From: JAVBLD01 sp031553705
Lineage (GTDB): Bacteria > Bacteroidota > Bacteroidia > Bacteroidales > Marinifilaceae
Direction of reading: 5' to 3'
Length of the DNA: 64,000 nt
Assembly: GCA_031553705.1 (NCBI GenBank)
Contig: JAVBLD010000006.1
Location: 1 to 64,000, forward strand
In this document: positions 61,378 to 64,000 of the stretch, in pieces
Numbering within the stretch: the first letter of the stretch is position 1
Layout of the letters: each line of letters starts with the position of its first letter
Translations under genes and position numbers: made by a program
The notes under the pieces: model-generated
The model's database searches: none
What the model was told of the DNA's origin: nothing
The model's input: only the letters and a program-made list of their open reading frames with translations

Positions 61378-64000
61378 TCATTCGAAATCCAGTATCATCT
61401 GCTCATCGCCGTCGCTTCCTTCCGGATTGGTGGTTTCCGGATCTATGCCGGTTTCAGTTATATTTTCGTCCTCCTCTTTTATTAGGGGCTCTATTTCCCG
61501 GATCTCTTTCACTTCGAATGTCGTAACCCGTTTACCCCGGGCTTTATAGGACTTCTCGGCTATAAACCCCTCGGCGTCGATCACCTCCGGCGGACGTGTG
61601 GCATGTTTCCCGTCAAAAACCACCTCAAAGCGAGGATGTTTTTTATCGCTCAGGCAAACCAGCCTGGAACCTTCCGTCTCTCCGATAATAGAGTTAACCT
61701 TTGCCGACTCCTCGAACCGGAACCGTTTCAAATAATAAAACTGCTGTTCCGCATCGTAGAACACGGCAGACCAGACTTTTTCCGAATTAAACTTTTCGAA
61801 TATCAGGTAGTGATCGTCGTAATGATTGCTCAGGTCAAAATCCGATATATGATATGTACCGTTTTTACTTACAATCAGAATCCGGTCTTCGCCCTGAAAC
61901 TCACCCAGATATTTTCCACGGTTATCGGTATTCAAACGCAGCACGTCCTCATCCAGCCAGATTTTACGCCCACCCAGCGTCGATACCCCTTTCTGCATCA
62001 GATTGATCTTATGGATATCATTTTTGGAAAGCATATTTCCCTGGGAATCACGCCCTTTTATAGTCAGTTCGGCAAAATCATACTCAAACACCAGTTTTTT
62101 AATCGCAGGCTTAGGTTTCAGGCACACCTTAATCACCTCAGCCTCCCCGTTCGGGTTTGCGGTAAAATGAAGCACCTTCGACCCCGCCGTACCTTTGGTC
62201 AGGTTATATTGTTTATCACGGGTCGTACCCGTCACATAGAAACGCTTCACATAAGACACCCCGTAACGTCCGTCACGGTAAACCACATTGTATATCGTCC
62301 GCTTATCGTTTTTCTTAAATATGTTCACATACAATATCTCTTTCCCCACAAACAACTTATCTGCCACCTTGGTTACATAATAGGTACCGTCTTTTTTAAA
62401 GATAATCACCTCATCCATATCCGAACATTCGCAGATAAATTCATCCTTTTTCAAAGCGGTACCGATAAATCCCTCCTCACGATTGATATACAACTTCTCA
62501 TTCGCAATCACCACTTTAGCCGCTTCGATATTCTCAAAATTACGAATCTCCGTCTTACGCTCCTTTCCTTTACTATACCTGGATTTGATGCCCTCATAAT
62601 AATCGATCGAATAAGGAATGATATGCTGGATATTATATTTCACCTTTTCTATCTCTGCCTCTAGTCCCAAAATATACTGATCGGCCTCATCGGAATTGAA
62701 CTTCAGAATCCGCTTCATCTTGATCTCCAGCAACCGTTTTATATCATCATCGGTCACCTCCCGGAATAACTTCGGCAAAAAAGGAGCCAGCCGCTTATGC
62801 ACATGCGCGATCACAGCCTCCAAAGTCGCACTCTCCTCAAATGCCTTGTCCTTATAGATCCGTTCCTCGATAAATATCCGTTCCAGGGAAGCAAAATGCC
62901 ACTCCTCCATCAATTCATTCAAATGGATCTCAAGCTCCAGCCTCAATAATCTGACCGTATCGTCCGCCGATTGCCTCAAAATGTCCGTAATGGACATAAA
63001 CCGCGGCTTCTCGTTCTCAATCACACAGGAGTTCGGAGAAATCGACAACTCGCAATCGGTAAATGCATATAAGGCATCTATTGTTTTATCCGATGACACG
63101 CCGGGAGCCAGATAGATCAATATCTCCACATCCGCCGCCGTATTGTCGTCGATCTTCTTGATCTTGATCTTTCCCTTATCATTGGCCTTAAGTATGCTAT
63201 CGATCAACGAACCGGTCGTTCGCCCGTACGGCAGTTCGGTAATTTTCAGAATCTTATTACTGCTGTCTTTCTCAATCCGCGCCCTGATCTTTACACTTCC
63301 TCCCCGCAAACCGTCATTGTATTTACAGACATCAATCAGACCTCCGGTCGGGAAGTCGGGATATAACACAAAATCTTCATGTTTCAGATGAGCAATACAG
63401 GCATCAACCAGCTCGACAAAGTTATGGGGTAATATCTTGGAAGCCAATCCCACGGCAATCCCTTCTACTCCCTGCGCCAGCAACAACGGAAACTTCACCG
63501 GCAAACACTCCGGTTCACGGTTCCGGCCGTCATACGAAAGCTTCCAATTGGTAGTCTTGGAATTAAACGCTACCTCCAATGCAAACTTCGACAACCGGGC
63601 TTCGATGTAGCGGGGAGCAGCCGCACCGTCGCCGGTATAGATATTTCCCCAGTTTCCCTGACAATCGATCAGCAGGTCTTTCTGTCCCAACTGCACCAAT
63701 GCATCGCCGATCGAAGCATCTCCGTGCGGGTGGTACTGCATCGTATTACCGATGATATTGGCCACTTTATTATAACGACCGTCATCCAACTGTTTCATTG
63801 AATGCAGAATACGCCGCTGTACCGGTTTCAGTCCATCGTCCACATAAGGCACCGCCCGCTCCAAAATCACATACGAGGCATAATCCAGAAACCATTTCTC
63901 AAACATTCCTGAAAGATGCTGAATCGACCGGATATGTCCGTTCTCTTCGGTAACCTCTTCTGTCTCTGCGATACCGGCGGACTCCTCCGGTACCGATTCA
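61378..64000 (-). CDS. parC: DNA topoisomerase IV subunit A (5' end outside window)
   Basis: The A subunit of a type II topoisomerase that decatenates chromosomes. The frame continues beyond the ATG at 63906 to the window edge. Codons before that ATG read HIRSIQHLSGM, which matches the RxLSGMFEKWFLDYASYVI lead-in, so 63906 is not the start. Features are VDDGLKPVQRRILHSM, NIIGNTMQYHPHGDASIGDAL and the catalytic Tyr in AAPRYIEARLSKFA. The C-terminal beta-propeller includes KGTAGSKVLHF. The end is acidic (DGDEQMILDFE). The gene is followed by the repeat-bounded scar and aroK. Confidence 0.95.
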   Translation of the reverse strand, partial: ESVPEESAGIAETEEVTEENGHIRSIQHLSGMFEKWFLDYASYVILERAVPYVDDGLKPVQRRILHSMKQLDDGRYNKVANIIGNTMQYHPHGDASIGDALVQLGQKDLLIDCQGNWGNIYTGDGAAAPRYIEARLSKFALEVAFNSKTTNWKLSYDGRNREPECLPVKFPLLLAQGVEGIAVGLASKILPHNFVELVDACIAHLKHEDFVLYPDFPTGGLIDVCKYNDGLRGGSVKIRARIEKDSSNKILKITELPYGRTTGSLIDSILKANDKGKIKIKKIDDNTAADVEILIYLAPGVSSDKTIDALYAFTDCELSISPNSCVIENEKPRFMSITDILRQSADDTVRLLRLELEIHLNELMEEWHFASLERIFIEERIYKDKAFEESATLEAVIAHVHKRLAPFLPKLFREVTDDDIKRLLEIKMKRILKFNSDEADQYILGLEAEIEKVKYNIQHIIPYSIDYYEGIKSRYSKGKERKTEIRNFENIEAAKVVIANEKLYINREEGFIGTALKKDEFICECSDMDEVIIFKKDGTYYVTKVADKLFVGKEILYVNIFKKNDKRTIYNVVYRDGRYGVSYVKRFYVTGTTRDKQYNLTKGTAGSKVLHFTANPNGEAEVIKVCLKPKPAIKKLVFEYDFAELTIKGRDSQGNMLSKNDIHKINLMQKGVSTLGGRKIWLDEDVLRLNTDNRGKYLGEFQGEDRILIVSKNGTYHISDFDLSNHYDDHYLIFEKFNSEKVWSAVFYDAEQQFYYLKRFRFEESAKVNSIIGETEGSRLVCLSDKKHPRFEVVFDGKHATRPPEVIDAEGFIAEKSYKARGKRVTTFEVKEIREIEPLIKEEDENITETGIDPETTNPEGSDGDEQMILDFE

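Noticed and set aside
61603..62664. A 353-codon open frame on the plus strand inside parC
   Set aside because: It is antisense to the strongly conserved topoisomerase C-terminal region and shows no recognisable domain.

Overview
The window looks like a chromosome segment of an anaerobic Bacteroidales bacterium (Bacteroides/Parabacteroides/Dysgonomonas type). The signs are a SusC/SusD pair with an ECF sigma factor and FecR anti-sigma gene, lipoproteins with Bacteroidetes lipoboxes, an Rnf operon in the order rseC-rnfB-C-D-G-E-A, a BT_3928-family gene beside tpiA, and promoters of the Bacteroidetes type (TTTG, about 19-20 nt, TAnnTTTG). The species cannot be named from sequence alone.

Layout. 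(1) 1-2480 is an accessory scar. It holds the 3' end of an RHS polymorphic toxin with a PD-(D/E)XK nuclease tip and a frameshift near the window edge, a HEAT-like immunity gene, a displaced TNT-type toxin tail, a truncated membrane protein and a transposase remnant. (2) 2482-14284 is mostly housekeeping: pepT, proS, a Tyr-rich lipoprotein with an OmpP1/FadL-like barrel, miaB, a SpoU methyltransferase, folP, a DUF1599 gene, a BT_3928-family gene and tpiA. (3) 14379-23574 (minus) is one nutrient-uptake locus: sigma, FecR, SusC with STN domain, SusD, DUF4843 lipoprotein, PKD-like lipoprotein. (4) 23710-31692 (minus): TIGR02757 gene, mnmD and threonine aldolase tightly packed, then an 1809-aa alpha-2-macroglobulin lipoprotein. 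(5) 31952-36299: ugd and a lipid kinase (plus), cca coupled to rnfA (minus). (6) 36322-43972 (minus): the rest of the Rnf operon, der and era. (7) 44134-52442: YhcH-type protein, SDR, PorT-like barrel, COG2509 flavoprotein, HU, Nudix, trmH, a secreted protein and a dipeptidyl peptidase III. (8) 52654-59888 (plus): a TetR-controlled tripartite ABC-2 exporter (TolC, HlyD, two ATPases, two permeases) interrupted by a four-helix-bundle (23S rRNA intervening-sequence protein) gene. (9) 60033-64000 (minus): nitroreductase lipoprotein, shikimate kinase and the 3' part of topoisomerase IV subunit A, which runs off the window.

The most unusual theme is a set of short dispersed repeats between genes. 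One intact four-helix-bundle gene sits in the exporter operon between 12-bp inverted repeats. A probable decayed relative sits between shikimate kinase and parC, between 14-bp inverted repeats. Gene-free repeats of related simple type lie in many intergenic gaps and form the last codons of several genes. Two copies of a separate hairpin repeat show compensatory base changes.

The only gene-poor stretch above 300 bases is 1699-2481, which holds the toxin, membrane-protein and transposase remnants. No tRNA, rRNA, CRISPR array or riboswitch was recognised.
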